This document shows, piece by piece, positions 1 through 8,515 of a DNA stretch of 64,000 bases. How positions within the stretch are numbered: position 1 is the stretch's first letter; every line of letters starts with the position of its first letter. Source of the DNA: Streptomyces malachitofuscus. Lineage in GTDB: Bacteria; Actinomycetota; Actinomycetes; Streptomycetales; Streptomycetaceae. Location: positions 236,650 to 300,649 of the forward strand of contig NZ_BMUF01000013.1 of the NCBI RefSeq assembly GCF_014650055.1. The letters are read 5' to 3'. A program made the translations under genes and the position numbers. Under the pieces are notes generated by a model, which was given only the letters and a program-made list of their open reading frames with translations, searched no databases and was not told the origin of the DNA.

Positions 1-389
1 TCAGCCGGGTCGGACGGCGGCTGCCGGCGCACATGGGCGCGCTCGGCAAGGCGCTGCTGGCGGAACGGCCGGACGAAGAGCTGCCCGAGGGTCCCTACGA
101 GGCGGCGACGCCCCGCACCCACACGTCCCGCGCGTCGCTGGCGGCCGATCTGGCGGGGGTGCGGGAGCGCGGCTACTCGGTGGACCGCGAGGAGGGACTG
201 CCCGGATTCGTCGGCTTCGGCTTCGCCCTGCGGTACGACGTCCCGGCGCAGGACGCCATCAGCTGCTCGGTGCCGGTGGGCCGGCTGACGCCGGAGCGGG
301 AGGAGCGGATCGTCGCCGTGATGCGTGAGATCCGGACGAAGGTGGAGAGCACGGTTCCCGCAGGTGGCGGGGCGGTTCACTGGCGGTAG
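1..389 (+). CDS. IclR-family transcriptional regulator, C-terminal part
   Basis: The reading frame is open from the window edge, so this is only the C-terminal ~129 residues. The visible part matches the IclR effector-binding domain: the R-L-P-A-H-M-G-A-L-G-K-A-L-L-A segment corresponds to the family's Pro/His...GKALLA signature. It is followed by T-x-x-S-R-A-S-L...L-x-x-VRERGY, the acidic E-E-G-L-P-G loop and a final helix with PEREERIVAVM. The N-terminal winged helix lies outside the window. IclR proteins are one-component regulators of catabolic genes; the ligand cannot be told. It may act on the MFS gene that follows on the same strand, but nothing shown here proves that. Confidence 0.85.
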   Translation, partial: SRVGRRLPAHMGALGKALLAERPDEELPEGPYEAATPRTHTSRASLAADLAGVRERGYSVDREEGLPGFVGFGFALRYDVPAQDAISCSVPVGRLTPEREERIVAVMREIRTKVESTVPAGGGAVHWR

Positions 390-429
390 CGGACGCTGCT
401 ACCCGGGCCCTGGAACCCTCAAACCAAAG

Positions 430-445
430 AGTGATCCAGATCACA
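430..445. promoter_or_regulatory. Crp-like palindrome upstream of MFS gene
   Basis: The sequence is A-GTGA-TCCAGA-TCAC-A, a perfect 14-bp palindrome that fits the TGTGA-N6-TCACA consensus of CRP/FNR proteins with one mismatch. It lies about 130 bp before the chosen MFS start, in a 186-bp gap after the IclR gene, with an A/T-rich stretch (TTGATACAAATTG, 477-489) downstream that could be promoter. Binding by the Streptomyces Crp protein is an inference from the motif. Confidence 0.5.
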
Positions 446-575
446 CCTGGCGCCCTCCCGTTGCCCTCCCCCGGCTTGATACAAATTGCCCGCGCGCTCC
501 CGTCGCTCGACGGTCGTCGCTCCCCTTTTTCTCCCGCATTTCGCACCGTCCCTTTCGCATGCCCTGGGAACGCCC

Positions 576-1940
576 GTGTTCGCCCCTCGCACCACCCCCT
601 GGCCCCTCGTCGCCCTTTTCACGGCCGGGTACCTCGCCCCGTATCTGCTGCCGACCACCGTCGGCCGCCTCGAACGCGGGCTCGACCTCTCCGCCACCCA
701 GGCCGGGGCCGTCGGCAGCGCGCTGCTGCTGAGCTCCGCCACGGCCGGGTTCCTGCTCGCGTCCCGCGTGGAGCGGGTCGGGGCACGGACCATGGCCCGG
801 CTCGGTCTCGTCCTGGCCGTCATCGGCTACGGCGGGGCCGCCCTGACCAGCGCCGTACCGGCCGTCGTCGCCGGTGCGGTGATCGGCGGCTTCGGCTCCG
901 GCACGGCCACGACGGTCGCCGCGACCCTGATCGCCGCGATGGGGGTCCCCCCGCGCGAGGGTGTTCGAGCGTGGGGGAGCGACCCGCACCGGGCGTCCAC
1001 GCTGGGGCTGCTCAGCGTCTCCGCGCTCGCGGGCCTGGTGTACCTGACGGTGCCGCATCTGCCGGGGCACGGCCTCACGCTGGCCGCCATCGCCCTCACC
1101 GCCGTGGCCGTCTGGCCGCTGACCTCCCGGCTGCCGGCCGGCACGCCCGCTCCCCGCGTCACCGGACCCGAACCGGTCCCCACCCGCCTGCCGCACCGGC
1201 GTTCGGGGCTGGTCCTGGCGGGCGCGATGGTGCTGTGGTCGCTGGCGCAGAACGCCCTGTGGGGCGTGAGCGGACGCATCGGGGTGAGCCAGGCCCATCT
1301 GTCCGAGCCGACCGTGGGCGTCGTCTTCGCGGTGGCGCTGGGCGCCGGGCTGCTGGGCGTCGTCGGCGCGGGCGCGCTGGGGTCACGGCTGGGGCGCGCG
1401 CTGCCCATCGGCGGCGGCACGGTCCTCATCGCGGGCTGCATCGTGCTCAGCGCCTCGGCGACCGGGCTGGCCGGCTTCGCCGCGGGTGAGATCGCCTGGA
1501 ACACGGTCTACCCGGTCGTCCTGTCGTACCTGATCGGGCTGGCCGCCTCGCTGGATCCGCGCGGGCGGTGGGCCGTGCTGGTCGGCTCGGCCTCCTCGCT
1601 CGGCACGGCGGCGGGGCCGCTCACCGGCAGCGTGCTGTCCGCGCAGGCCGGGTTTCCGGTGATGGGCGCGGTGCTCGGGGCGGGTCTGCTGCTGGTCGCG
1701 TTGCCGATGACCGCGGTCGCGCTGCACACCGGCGGGCGTCCGCTGCTGCCGGGCGCGGTCCGCCGTCGCGGCGGCCACCCGGCGGCACTGGTCGCCGCGG
1801 CCACGGGCACGCCGACGGGTGCCGTCCCCGAGGTCGGCGCCCCGGAACAGCCGGTGGTGGAGATCCCCCTCGACGGCACCCCCACCCCGTCCCGCCACAC
1901 CTACGACACAGCAGCAGCGACCCAGGCCCCGGGCACATAA
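576..1940 (+). CDS. MFS transporter (12-TM exporter type)
   Basis: A 454-residue hydrophobic protein with about 12 membrane segments, starting W-P-L-V-A-L-F-T-A-G-Y-L-A-P-Y. It has the loop 2-3 pattern of the major facilitator superfamily (ASRVERVGARTMARLGL) and Gly-rich helices typical of drug or metabolite efflux carriers. I chose GTG at 576 because GGGAA lies 5 nt upstream and the membrane segment follows at once; the frame stays open upstream to a TTG at 486. Residues ~122-136 (MGVPPREGVRAWGS) are not typical MFS sequence: they are encoded by a copy of a Streptomyces dispersed palindromic repeat (about 940-980). Substrate unknown. Confidence 0.85.
   Translation: MFAPRTTPWPLVALFTAGYLAPYLLPTTVGRLERGLDLSATQAGAVGSALLLSSATAGFLLASRVERVGARTMARLGLVLAVIGYGGAALTSAVPAVVAGAVIGGFGSGTATTVAATLIAAMGVPPREGVRAWGSDPHRASTLGLLSVSALAGLVYLTVPHLPGHGLTLAAIALTAVAVWPLTSRLPAGTPAPRVTGPEPVPTRLPHRRSGLVLAGAMVLWSLAQNALWGVSGRIGVSQAHLSEPTVGVVFAVALGAGLLGVVGAGALGSRLGRALPIGGGTVLIAGCIVLSASATGLAGFAAGEIAWNTVYPVVLSYLIGLAASLDPRGRWAVLVGSASSLGTAAGPLTGSVLSAQAGFPVMGAVLGAGLLLVALPMTAVALHTGGRPLLPGAVRRRGGHPAALVAAATGTPTGAVPEVGAPEQPVVEIPLDGTPTPSRHTYDTAAATQAPGT
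940..980. repeat. Dispersed palindromic repeat inside the MFS coding sequence
   Basis: This ~41-bp segment (TGGGGGTCCCCCCG...GTTCGAGCGTGGGGGAGC) resembles the element at 2311-2355 read on the other strand (TGGGGGTACCTCCCGC...CGAGAGTGGGGGAGGCAC). It lies in frame within the MFS gene and falls in a cytoplasmic loop between membrane segments 4 and 5. Confidence 0.6.
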
Positions 1941-2427
1941 CCACTCCACAAAGACCAGCACCCCCCACCACGGACGCGCGCACTCCCGCCACCCTCCGCT
2001 TCCCGCACACCGCGGACGCGCGCTTCCGCCCCCGCCGCTTCCCGCCCACCGTGGACGCGCACACTCCCGTCACCCGCCGCCTCCGCGGGCAGTCGTGCCA
2101 CCCCGCCCCCTCGAACACGCGCTTCCGCCACCCACCGCGGGCGCGCGTGCTTCGGTCACCCGCCGCCTCCGCGGGCAGTCGTGCCGCAGGGCGGCACGGG
2201 TGGGCGCGACGGCACCCCGTTGGCGCCGGGCTGCGCCACCTCCCCCCGGGCAGCACCAGCACCGGTGCGGTACTCAGCCGGGGGTGGGTTGCTCTGCCGG
2301 CGCTTGCCGGGTGCCTCCCCCACTCTCGACTTCGCTCGAGCGGGAGGTACCCCCACCGCCCACCCGTGCCGCCCTGGGGGTACCTCCCAGGCCTTTAAGG
2401 CACTGGGGGAGGCACGACTGCCCGCAG
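1941..2427. repeat. Repeat-rich gap without genes
   Basis: No credible gene is seen here; long open frames only mirror G+C bias. A 31-bp sequence (GTCACCCGCCGCCTCCGCGG...) occurs twice, identically, at 2069-2099 and 2155-2185. The 13-mer GCGGGCAGTCGTG occurs at 2085-2097, 2171-2183 and, inverted, at 2413-2425. Nested inverted repeats follow: outer arms of 12 bp at 2311-2322/2404-2415 and inner arms of 14 bp at 2342-2355/2375-2388. These would fold into a strong stem just downstream of the RNase Z gene and may end its transcript. Confidence 0.75.
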
Positions 2428-3333
2428 CTAGCTGCGTTTGGGGAGGGCAACCCGTTGCAGGTCGTGGGCTACCGTCAGTTCGCCCTCGTACCCCGCCGCC
2501 CGCGCCTGCCGCGAGAACTCCTCCGGGTCGGAGTACCGCTGACTGAAGTGCGTGAGCACCAGATGCCGTACCCCCGCATCCCGCGCCACCCCCGCCGCCT
2601 GCCCCGCCGTCAGGTGACCGAACTCCACCGCGAGTTCCACCTCCTCGTCGAGGAACGTCGACTCGATCACCAGCATGTCGCAGCCCTCCGCCAACGCGTA
2701 CACCCCGTCGCACAGCCGCGTGTCCATGACGAACGCGAACCGCTGCCCGCGCCGCACCTCGCTGACCGACTCCAGCGGCACCCCGCCCAGCGAGCCCTCG
2801 CGCTGGATCCTGCCGACGTCCGGCCCTTTGATGCCGTGCGCGGCCAGCCGCGAGGGCAGCATGCGCCGCCCGTCGGGCTCGACGAACCGGTACCCGTACG
2901 CCTCGACGGGATGGGACAGCTTCCGCGCCTCCAGCGTGTAACCGGGCGTACGGGCGACGACCCCGTCCGCATCGACGGGTGCCTCAACAAGCGCGACCGT
3001 CTCGCGGTAGGCGGTCGCGTACCGCAGCCGTTCGAAGAAGCGCTGCCCGGAGCGGGGGTAGTGGGCGGTGATCTCGTGCGGCACCTTGTCGAGGTTGATG
3101 CGCTGGATCACCCCGGCGAGTCCGAGGGAGTGGTCGCCGTGGAAGTGGGTGACGCAGATCCGGCTGAGGTCGTGGACGGCGACCCCGGCGCGCAGCATCT
3201 GCCGCTGTGTGCCCTCGCCGGGGTCGAACAGGATGCCGTCGCCGTCCCAGCGCAGCAGGTAGCCGTTGTGGTTGCGGTGCCGGGTGGGGACCTGGCTGGC
3301 GGTGCCGAGCACCACCAGTTCACGTACGGACAA
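2428..3333 (-). CDS. rnz: Ribonuclease Z (tRNA 3' processing endonuclease)
   Basis: A 301-residue metallo-beta-lactamase-fold nuclease of the ElaC type. It cuts tRNA precursors just after the discriminator base, which matters for tRNA genes without an encoded CCA, such as the two tRNA-Ala genes in this window. Visible signatures are LGTASQVPTR at the N terminus, FDPGEGTQRQM (36-46), the zinc motif HFHGDH (63-68), downstream His and Asp ligands (FVMDTRLCD, ESTFLD) and the final TH-F-S-Q-R-Y motif. Length is normal for the family. The HIT gene ends up next to it in the same direction, 6 bp upstream, so the two are probably cotranscribed. Confidence 0.93.
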   Translation of the reverse strand: MSVRELVVLGTASQVPTRHRNHNGYLLRWDGDGILFDPGEGTQRQMLRAGVAVHDLSRICVTHFHGDHSLGLAGVIQRINLDKVPHEITAHYPRSGQRFFERLRYATAYRETVALVEAPVDADGVVARTPGYTLEARKLSHPVEAYGYRFVEPDGRRMLPSRLAAHGIKGPDVGRIQREGSLGGVPLESVSEVRRGQRFAFVMDTRLCDGVYALAEGCDMLVIESTFLDEEVELAVEFGHLTAGQAAGVARDAGVRHLVLTHFSQRYSDPEEFSRQARAAGYEGELTVAHDLQRVALPKRS

Positions 3334-3339
3334 GGCCGC

Positions 3340-3693
3340 CTATCCGGGGGGCCATTCGAGGCCGCGGCCGCCCAGGACGTGGGCGTGCGCGTGCCAGACG
3401 GTCTGGCCGGCGCCGCTGCCGGTGTTGAAGACGATCCGGTAGCTCTCCAGCTTTTCCTCGTCCGCCACGGCCTGCGTCTCCTGCAGCACGTCCGCGGCGA
3501 GTTCGGGCGCGGCGGCGGCGAGGGCGGCGGCGTCCCGGTGGTGCGCCTTCGGAATCACCAGCACATGCGTGGGCGCCTGGGGATTGATGTCACGGAACGC
3601 GATGGTCGTCTCCGTCTCCCGCACGATCGTCGCCGGGATGCTCCCACCGACGATCTTGCAGAACAGGCAGTCGTCCTGAGGTTCCCCGGCCAT
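3340..3693 (-). CDS. HIT-family nucleotide-binding protein (HinT-like)
   Basis: A 117-residue histidine-triad protein that hydrolyses nucleotide phosphoramidates. It carries the N-terminal CLFCKIV zinc/fold motif, D-I-N-P-Q-A-P-T-H-V-L-V-I-P-K and the catalytic triad W-H-A-H-A-H-V-L-G-G near the C terminus. I start at ATG 3693 because a strong GGAGGG lies directly before it; a longer frame begins 12 codons earlier without such a site. It sits 6 bp from the RNase Z gene on the same strand. Confidence 0.92.
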   Translation of the reverse strand: MAGEPQDDCLFCKIVGGSIPATIVRETETTIAFRDINPQAPTHVLVIPKAHHRDAAALAAAAPELAADVLQETQAVADEEKLESYRIVFNTGSGAGQTVWHAHAHVLGGRGLEWPPG

Positions 3694-3736
3694 ACACCCT
3701 CCTCGAGCCAGCTGATCACCTTCGAGCATCGTACCC

Positions 3737-3749
3737 GCGGGCAGTCGTG
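3737..3749. repeat. Isolated copy of the GCGGGCAGTCGTG repeat core
   Basis: An exact 13-mer match to the core seen at 2085, 2171, 2413 (inverted) and 30044 (inverted). It lies in the 66-bp gap between the tricorn-type gene and the HIT gene. Confidence 0.6.
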
Positions 3750-3759
3750 TCCTTCCCGC

Positions 3760-6700
3760 TCACGGAAGCGCCGGCGGCTCCTTCGCGGGCGACGCCTCCA
3801 GCGCGGCCAGCGCCAGCCGCACCGCCTCGTCCAGCTGTACGTCCCGCCCCGCCGCGTGGTCCTGCGGCCGCTGCACCACCTCGACGTCCGGGTCGACGCC
3901 GTGGTTCTCCACGCCCCAGCCGTATCCCTCCAGCCAGAAGGCGTACTTCGGCTGCGTCACCAGCGTCCCGTCGACCAGCCGGTAGCGGCTGTCGATGCCG
4001 ATCACACCGCCCCAGGTCCGGGTGCCGACCACCGGTCCGATCCCCAGCGCCCGGATCGCCGCGTTCACGATGTCGCCGTCGGATCCGGAGAACTCGTTGG
4101 CCACGGCCACCACGGGTCCCCGGGGCGCGTCGCGCGGATAGCTCTCCGCCCGCATCCCGCGCGGCAGGTCCCACCCGACGATCCGCCGGGCCAGCTTCTC
4201 CACCACCAGCTGCGAGGTGTGTCCGCCCCGGTTCTCCCGCACGTCGACGATCAGCCCCTCGCGCAGCACCTCCACCCGCAGGTCGCGGTGGATCTGCGCC
4301 CACCCGGGCGCCTGCATGTCGGGGACATGGATGTAGCCCAGCCGCCCGCCGGACCGCTCCAGCACGTACGCCCGCCGGTCGGCGACCCACGCGTGGTAGC
4401 GCAGCGGCTCCTCGTCGGCGAGCGGTACGACCACCGCGTGCCGCGGCTCTCCGCCGCCCGCGGGCGACACGGTCAGCTCGACGGGCTTGCCCGCCGTACC
4501 CACCAGCAGCGGCGCCGGCCCGGTCACGGGGTCGACCGCCCGTCCCGCGACGGCGACGATCGCGTCCCCGACCCGTACGGCGACCCCGGGCGCGGCCAGC
4601 GGCGAGCGGGCGTCCGGGTCGGAGGTCTCCGTGGGCAGGATCCGGTCCACCCGCCAACTGCCGTCCTCGTGCCGGGAGATGTCCGCCCCCAGCAGCCCCT
4701 GCCGCGCGCCGTCGCCGCCGTACCCGCCGCGCGGGGTGACGTAGGCGTGCGAGGTGCCGAGCTCCCCCTGCACCTCCCACAGCAGGTCCACGAGGTCGTC
4801 GTGGGTGGCGAGCCGGTCGAGCACGGGCCGGTAGCGGTCCAGGACCCCGTCCCAGTCGACCCCGCTCATGTCGGGACGCCAGAAGTTGTCCCGCATGATG
4901 CGGCCGTTCTCGTCGAACATCTGCCGCCACTCGGCGGCCGGGTCCACGAACTGCCGGATGCGCCCGAGGTCGACGGTGATGTTGCTGTCGCTGTCGTCGT
5001 CACCCGAGGCGCGCCGGTCGCTGGGTACGACCTTCAGCCGGCCGTCGGTCCACAGCAGCACCCGCTTGCCGTCGCCGCTGACCTCGAAGTGGTCGGCGTC
5101 CACGGCGAGATGCTCGATGCGCTGCTGGGCGAGGTCGTAGCGCTCCAGGTCGGTCTTGGGGTCGGGGTCGTCGGGCGTGGCCCTGGACGCGCCGAGCACG
5201 CCCCGCACCGGGTGCCGCAGCCACAGCACCCCGTCCTTGGCGGCGCGCAGGTTGGTGTAGCGGGCGGCCTCGACCGGGAACGGCACGATGCGGTCGGCGA
5301 GACCGTCGAGGTCGATGCGGGTGGTGGGGGTGCCCTCGCTGTCGGGCGTCTCGTCCCGGTCCGGCGTCTCGAAGGGACGTCCGTGCCGCTGCGGCCCGAA
5401 CGGCGACGGGGTGGTCGCCGCGAGGGTGATCAGATGCGGGCGGACCCCTTCGACGAAGGCCAGGTCGAAGACGTGCTCGTCGTAGACCGGGTCGAAGGAG
5501 CGGCTGGACAGGAACGCCAGGTGCTTGCCGTCGAGGGTGAACGCGGGCGCGTAGTCCTGGAAGCGCAGCGGGGTCGCCTCGGTGACCGACAGGTCGGTGG
5601 TGTTGGCGAGGCGGAGCTGGCTGAGCGGGCGTGGGCCGGGGTGGGCCCAGGCGAGCCAGGCGGAGTCGGGTGAGAAGACCAGCCCGGAGACATCGCCGTT
5701 CTCGCTGCGGTCGACCTCCCGGACCTCGCCGGTCTCCCGTTCGACGAGCAGGAGCCGGCCGTCGTGCGAGGCGATCGCGGCCCGGCTGCCGTCGGGCGCC
5801 ATGGCGAGCTCCACGACCCGGCCGAGCTGCCCGGCGGCGAGCCGGCGCGGGGTCGCTCCGGGGGCGAGGCCCGTGGCGGGGGCGAACTCCAGGGCGTCCT
5901 CGCCCTCGGCGTCGGTCACCCACACCACCCACTCCTCGCCGTCCGCGCGGAAGGTGCGGGGGCGGCGGGCCCGTACGCCCGGTGTCGCGGCGAGCGCGCG
6001 GGCGGGCCCGGAGCGGTGGGTGACCCAGTGGACGGTGCCGCGCACACAGACGGCGCTGCCGCGCGCGGTGTGGTCGGGGGACGCGGAGCCGAACCAGCGG
6101 GCGGCGTTCACCGGGAACGGCGTCAGGTCGACGCGCTGCCCGCCGAGCCGGATGTCCAGGCGGCGCGGCTCGGCCCCGTCGAGGTCGTCGAGGATCCACA
6201 GCTCGCCGGCGCTGGAGTAGACGACACGGGTGCCGTCGGTGGCGGCGTGGCGGGCGTAGAAGCCGTCCAGAGGCGTGTGCCGGCGCAGGTCGGAGCCGTC
6301 GGCGAGGGAGGAGTACAGCGCGCCGGTGCCCTCGTGGTCGGAGAGGAACGCGATCCTGTCGCCCGCCCACAGCGGGTACTCGATGTTCCCGTCGAGGTCC
6401 TCGTGCAGCCGTACGAACTCGCCGTCGCCCTCGCGGTCGATCCACAGCTTGCCCGCGGTGCCGCCCCGGTAGCGCTTCCACCAGGCGGCCTCACGGCCCA
6501 TCGGCGCGGACAGCAGCACGGTGTGCGGGCCCTGGGCGACGTCGCCGACGGGGCCGTAGGGGAGGGTGGTGGCGGGGCCGCCGTCGAGGGGGACGGCGCG
6601 GGCCCAGGTGCGGCGCAGGCTGGCCTGCCCCTGGGTGCTGATCACCAGCACCCGTCCGTCCGCCGTCCAGCCGCGCACCTGGGTCTTGAGGCTCCCCCAG

Positions 6701-6969
6701 TGGGTCAGCCGCCGGGCGGGTCCGCCGTCGACGGGCGCGATGTGCACCTCGGGGGCGCCGTCGCGGGTGGAGGTCCAGGCGACGGTGGCGCCGTCGGGCG
6801 AGATCCGGGGCTGGGTCACCGGCACGTTGTCGGCGCTGACCCGCCAGGCGCGGCCGCCGTCGAGCGGGGCGAGCCACACGTCGTCCTCGGCGGTGAAGGC
6901 GACCAACTCGCCGTGCAGATGCGGAAACCGGAGGTAGGCGGCGGATGCGACCGATGCAGGCTGTGTCAC
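3760..6969 (-). CDS. Tricorn-type S41 peptidase
   Basis: A 1069-residue cytosolic protease homologous to archaeal tricorn protease. An N-terminal six-bladed propeller with ISPDGATVAW/FSPDSAWLAW-type repeats is followed by a second beta-propeller. The catalytic module holds LGTSHAYVTPRGGYGGDG (the Ser-His pair), a PDZ region, and N-E-F-S-G-S963-D964-G-D with Glu1021 (GWGVENHG). These positions match the S965/D966/E1023 active-site set of the Thermoplasma enzyme as I recall it. Tricorn trims peptides released by the proteasome, and actinobacteria do carry proteasomes. The start MTQPASVASAAYLRFPHL matches the beginning of the propeller. No signal peptide is seen. Confidence 0.93.
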   Translation of the reverse strand: MTQPASVASAAYLRFPHLHGELVAFTAEDDVWLAPLDGGRAWRVSADNVPVTQPRISPDGATVAWTSTRDGAPEVHIAPVDGGPARRLTHWGSLKTQVRGWTADGRVLVISTQGQASLRRTWARAVPLDGGPATTLPYGPVGDVAQGPHTVLLSAPMGREAAWWKRYRGGTAGKLWIDREGDGEFVRLHEDLDGNIEYPLWAGDRIAFLSDHEGTGALYSSLADGSDLRRHTPLDGFYARHAATDGTRVVYSSAGELWILDDLDGAEPRRLDIRLGGQRVDLTPFPVNAARWFGSASPDHTARGSAVCVRGTVHWVTHRSGPARALAATPGVRARRPRTFRADGEEWVVWVTDAEGEDALEFAPATGLAPGATPRRLAAGQLGRVVELAMAPDGSRAAIASHDGRLLLVERETGEVREVDRSENGDVSGLVFSPDSAWLAWAHPGPRPLSQLRLANTTDLSVTEATPLRFQDYAPAFTLDGKHLAFLSSRSFDPVYDEHVFDLAFVEGVRPHLITLAATTPSPFGPQRHGRPFETPDRDETPDSEGTPTTRIDLDGLADRIVPFPVEAARYTNLRAAKDGVLWLRHPVRGVLGASRATPDDPDPKTDLERYDLAQQRIEHLAVDADHFEVSGDGKRVLLWTDGRLKVVPSDRRASGDDDSDSNITVDLGRIRQFVDPAAEWRQMFDENGRIMRDNFWRPDMSGVDWDGVLDRYRPVLDRLATHDDLVDLLWEVQGELGTSHAYVTPRGGYGGDGARQGLLGADISRHEDGSWRVDRILPTETSDPDARSPLAAPGVAVRVGDAIVAVAGRAVDPVTGPAPLLVGTAGKPVELTVSPAGGGEPRHAVVVPLADEEPLRYHAWVADRRAYVLERSGGRLGYIHVPDMQAPGWAQIHRDLRVEVLREGLIVDVRENRGGHTSQLVVEKLARRIVGWDLPRGMRAESYPRDAPRGPVVAVANEFSGSDGDIVNAAIRALGIGPVVGTRTWGGVIGIDSRYRLVDGTLVTQPKYAFWLEGYGWGVENHGVDPDVEVVQRPQDHAAGRDVQLDEAVRLALAALEASPAKEPPALP

Positions 6970-7015
6970 CCGATCACCCTATGCAGGAGCGGGCGGTCCT
7001 GGACAGGGGTTCCGA

Positions 7016-7555
7016 TCACTTGCCCTCGACGGGGCGACAGGACGGGTACTGCTCGCACCACACGGTCGTGGTGACGGTCACGGTGACGGTGGGGCGGGGG
7101 CCGCCGCTTCGCGTGGGTTCGCCCACGCGGGGCGGTGAGCTGCCGTCGCAGTCGCCCAGACCGTCGACGCGGAACACCTGCTTCTCGTCCACCTTCGCGG
7201 TCAGGTTGCCGCGCACGCAGGCGCCGTTGATGGCGTGCGTGATCTCACCGGTGACGGTGATCTCCTTGCCGTCCTGGGTCTCGCCCTGGCAGTCGACGGA
7301 CGCGGCGGTGTCCCGGCCGCCCTTGTCGTCCTTGTCGTCCCCGTCACCGAAGGACGCGGTGCAGCTGAGCCACCGTACGTCGGCCTTGCGGTCGTTGAGT
7401 GCGTCGGTCACGGTCTCGTCGGTCGTGAGCGCGACGGCCGCGGAGCTCAGTCCGCCGCCCTCGCAGGCCGCGACGCCGGTCACGGCGACCGCGGCGAAGC
7501 CGACGGCGAGCGCGTGCCGCCGCCACCGACGTGCCCCTCGCGGAGCCCATTTCAT
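7016..7555 (-). CDS. Putative lipoprotein
   Basis: A ~179-residue secreted protein. It has a basic N terminus (MKWAPRGARRWRRH), a hydrophobic segment (ALAVGFAAVAVTGVAAC) and a lipobox V-A-A-C, so the mature protein should begin at Cys and be membrane-anchored. The body holds four more Cys residues (two in the SCTASFG and DCQG regions) and ends in a Thr/Val run and CEQYPSC. The domain resembles small Streptomyces DUF4333-like lipoproteins, but I cannot assign a function. The frame stays open to 7618; ATG 7555 is preferred because GGGGGC precedes it and it gives a normal-length signal peptide. Confidence 0.75.
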   Translation of the reverse strand: MKWAPRGARRWRRHALAVGFAAVAVTGVAACEGGGLSSAAVALTTDETVTDALNDRKADVRWLSCTASFGDGDDKDDKGGRDTAASVDCQGETQDGKEITVTGEITHAINGACVRGNLTAKVDEKQVFRVDGLGDCDGSSPPRVGEPTRSGGPRPTVTVTVTTTVWCEQYPSCRPVEGK

Positions 7556-7623
7556 CGCCCCCATGCACGGCAGACTGCCACCGTCACAGCCGAGGCGGTA
7601 GGGCGCATACGGCCACACTGAAT

Positions 7624-7766
7624 CCGCCCCCGCCGCCCTTTCCCGTCCCGACCCTGGGGGCTGCGCCCCCAGACCCCCTACAATCCAGCCCCTCTGGGGG
7701 AGTTTGAGGAGCGGGGGTCCTGGGGCAGCGCCCCCGGGGTGGGACGGGAAAGGGCGGCGGGGGCGG
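7624..7766. repeat. 143-bp composite inverted repeat downstream of rsmE
   Basis: Perfect 26-bp arms lie at 7624-7649 and 7741-7766, enclosing smaller palindromes (CTGGGGGCTGCGCCCCCAG at 7654-7672 and a GGGGTCCTGGGGCAGCGCCCCC block). It fills the gap between rsmE and the lipoprotein gene. The centre (CCAGCCCCTCTGGGGGAGTT) resembles an extragenic element common in Streptomyces. It may act as a terminator for rsmE; no U-tract is present. Confidence 0.7.
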
Positions 7767-7774
7767 AAGAAGCC

Positions 7775-8515
7775 TCAGGACCAGCGCCCCGTGCGCCCCA
7801 GCAGCAGCGCCGCCGCGGCCGTACCCGCCGTCGACGTGCGCAGCACACTCCGCCCCAGCCGATAGGCCCGCGCCCCGGCCGCCTCGAACAGCGCCAACTC
7901 CTCCGGCGACACCCCGCCTTCGGGCCCGACGACCAGCACGATGTCCCCGGACACGGGAAGTCCCGCCGTCGACAGCGGCTCCGTCCCGCTCTCGTGCAGC
8001 ACCGCGGCGAACGCCGCTTCGGCGAGAAGTGAGGCAACTCCCTTGCTCGTCACCGCGTCCGCGACCGAGGGAAACCGCACCCGTCGCGACTGCTTGCCCG
8101 CCTCGCGGGCGGTGGCCCGCCACTTGGCGAGCGACTTCAGCCCTCGCTCGCCCTTCCACTGCGTGATGCACCGCGCCGCCGACCACGGCACGATCGCGTC
8201 GACGCCGACCTCGGTCATCGTCTCCACGGCCACCTCGCCCCGGTCGCCCTTGGGCAGGGCCTGGACGACGGTGAGCCTGGGGAACTCCTCGGGCTCCTCG
8301 ACCACTTCACCCAGCCGCACGATCAGCCGGTCCTTGCCCTCGGTGGCCTCCACCTCGCCCTCGGCCCAGCGGCCCGCGCCGTCGGTGAGGACGACGCCCT
8401 CACCGGACCGCAGCCGCTTCACCGAGACGGCGTGCCGACCCTCGGGGCCGTCGAGCACGCACCGGCCGGTGCCGTCCGTGGCGAAGTCGTCGACGACGAA
8501 CACCGGCGCGGTCAT
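7775..8515 (-). CDS. rsmE: 16S rRNA m3U1498 methyltransferase
   Basis: A 246-residue SPOUT methyltransferase that makes m3U1498 in the decoding region of 16S rRNA. Visible motifs are the N-terminal PUA-like part with GPEGRHAVSVKRLRSGEGV, a central VVQALPKGDRGEVAVETMTEVGVD, Q-S-R-R-V-R-F-P, and the C-terminal knot IVLVVGPEGGVSPEELALF...LGRSVLRTSTA, which binds AdoMet. It overlaps the nitronate monooxygenase gene by 4 bp (ATGA), so the two are translationally coupled. In many actinobacteria rsmE lies close to dnaJ-hrcA, as here. Confidence 0.95.
   Translation of the reverse strand: MTAPVFVVDDFATDGTGRCVLDGPEGRHAVSVKRLRSGEGVVLTDGAGRWAEGEVEATEGKDRLIVRLGEVVEEPEEFPRLTVVQALPKGDRGEVAVETMTEVGVDAIVPWSAARCITQWKGERGLKSLAKWRATAREAGKQSRRVRFPSVADAVTSKGVASLLAEAAFAAVLHESGTEPLSTAGLPVSGDIVLVVGPEGGVSPEELALFEAAGARAYRLGRSVLRTSTAGTAAAALLLGRTGRWS

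Noticed and set aside
1819..5673. 1284-codon open frame on the plus strand
   Set aside because: It runs antisense to RNase Z, HIT and tricorn-type genes with excellent motifs; its composition is repetitive Arg/Pro/Gly, typical of a G+C-bias shadow.
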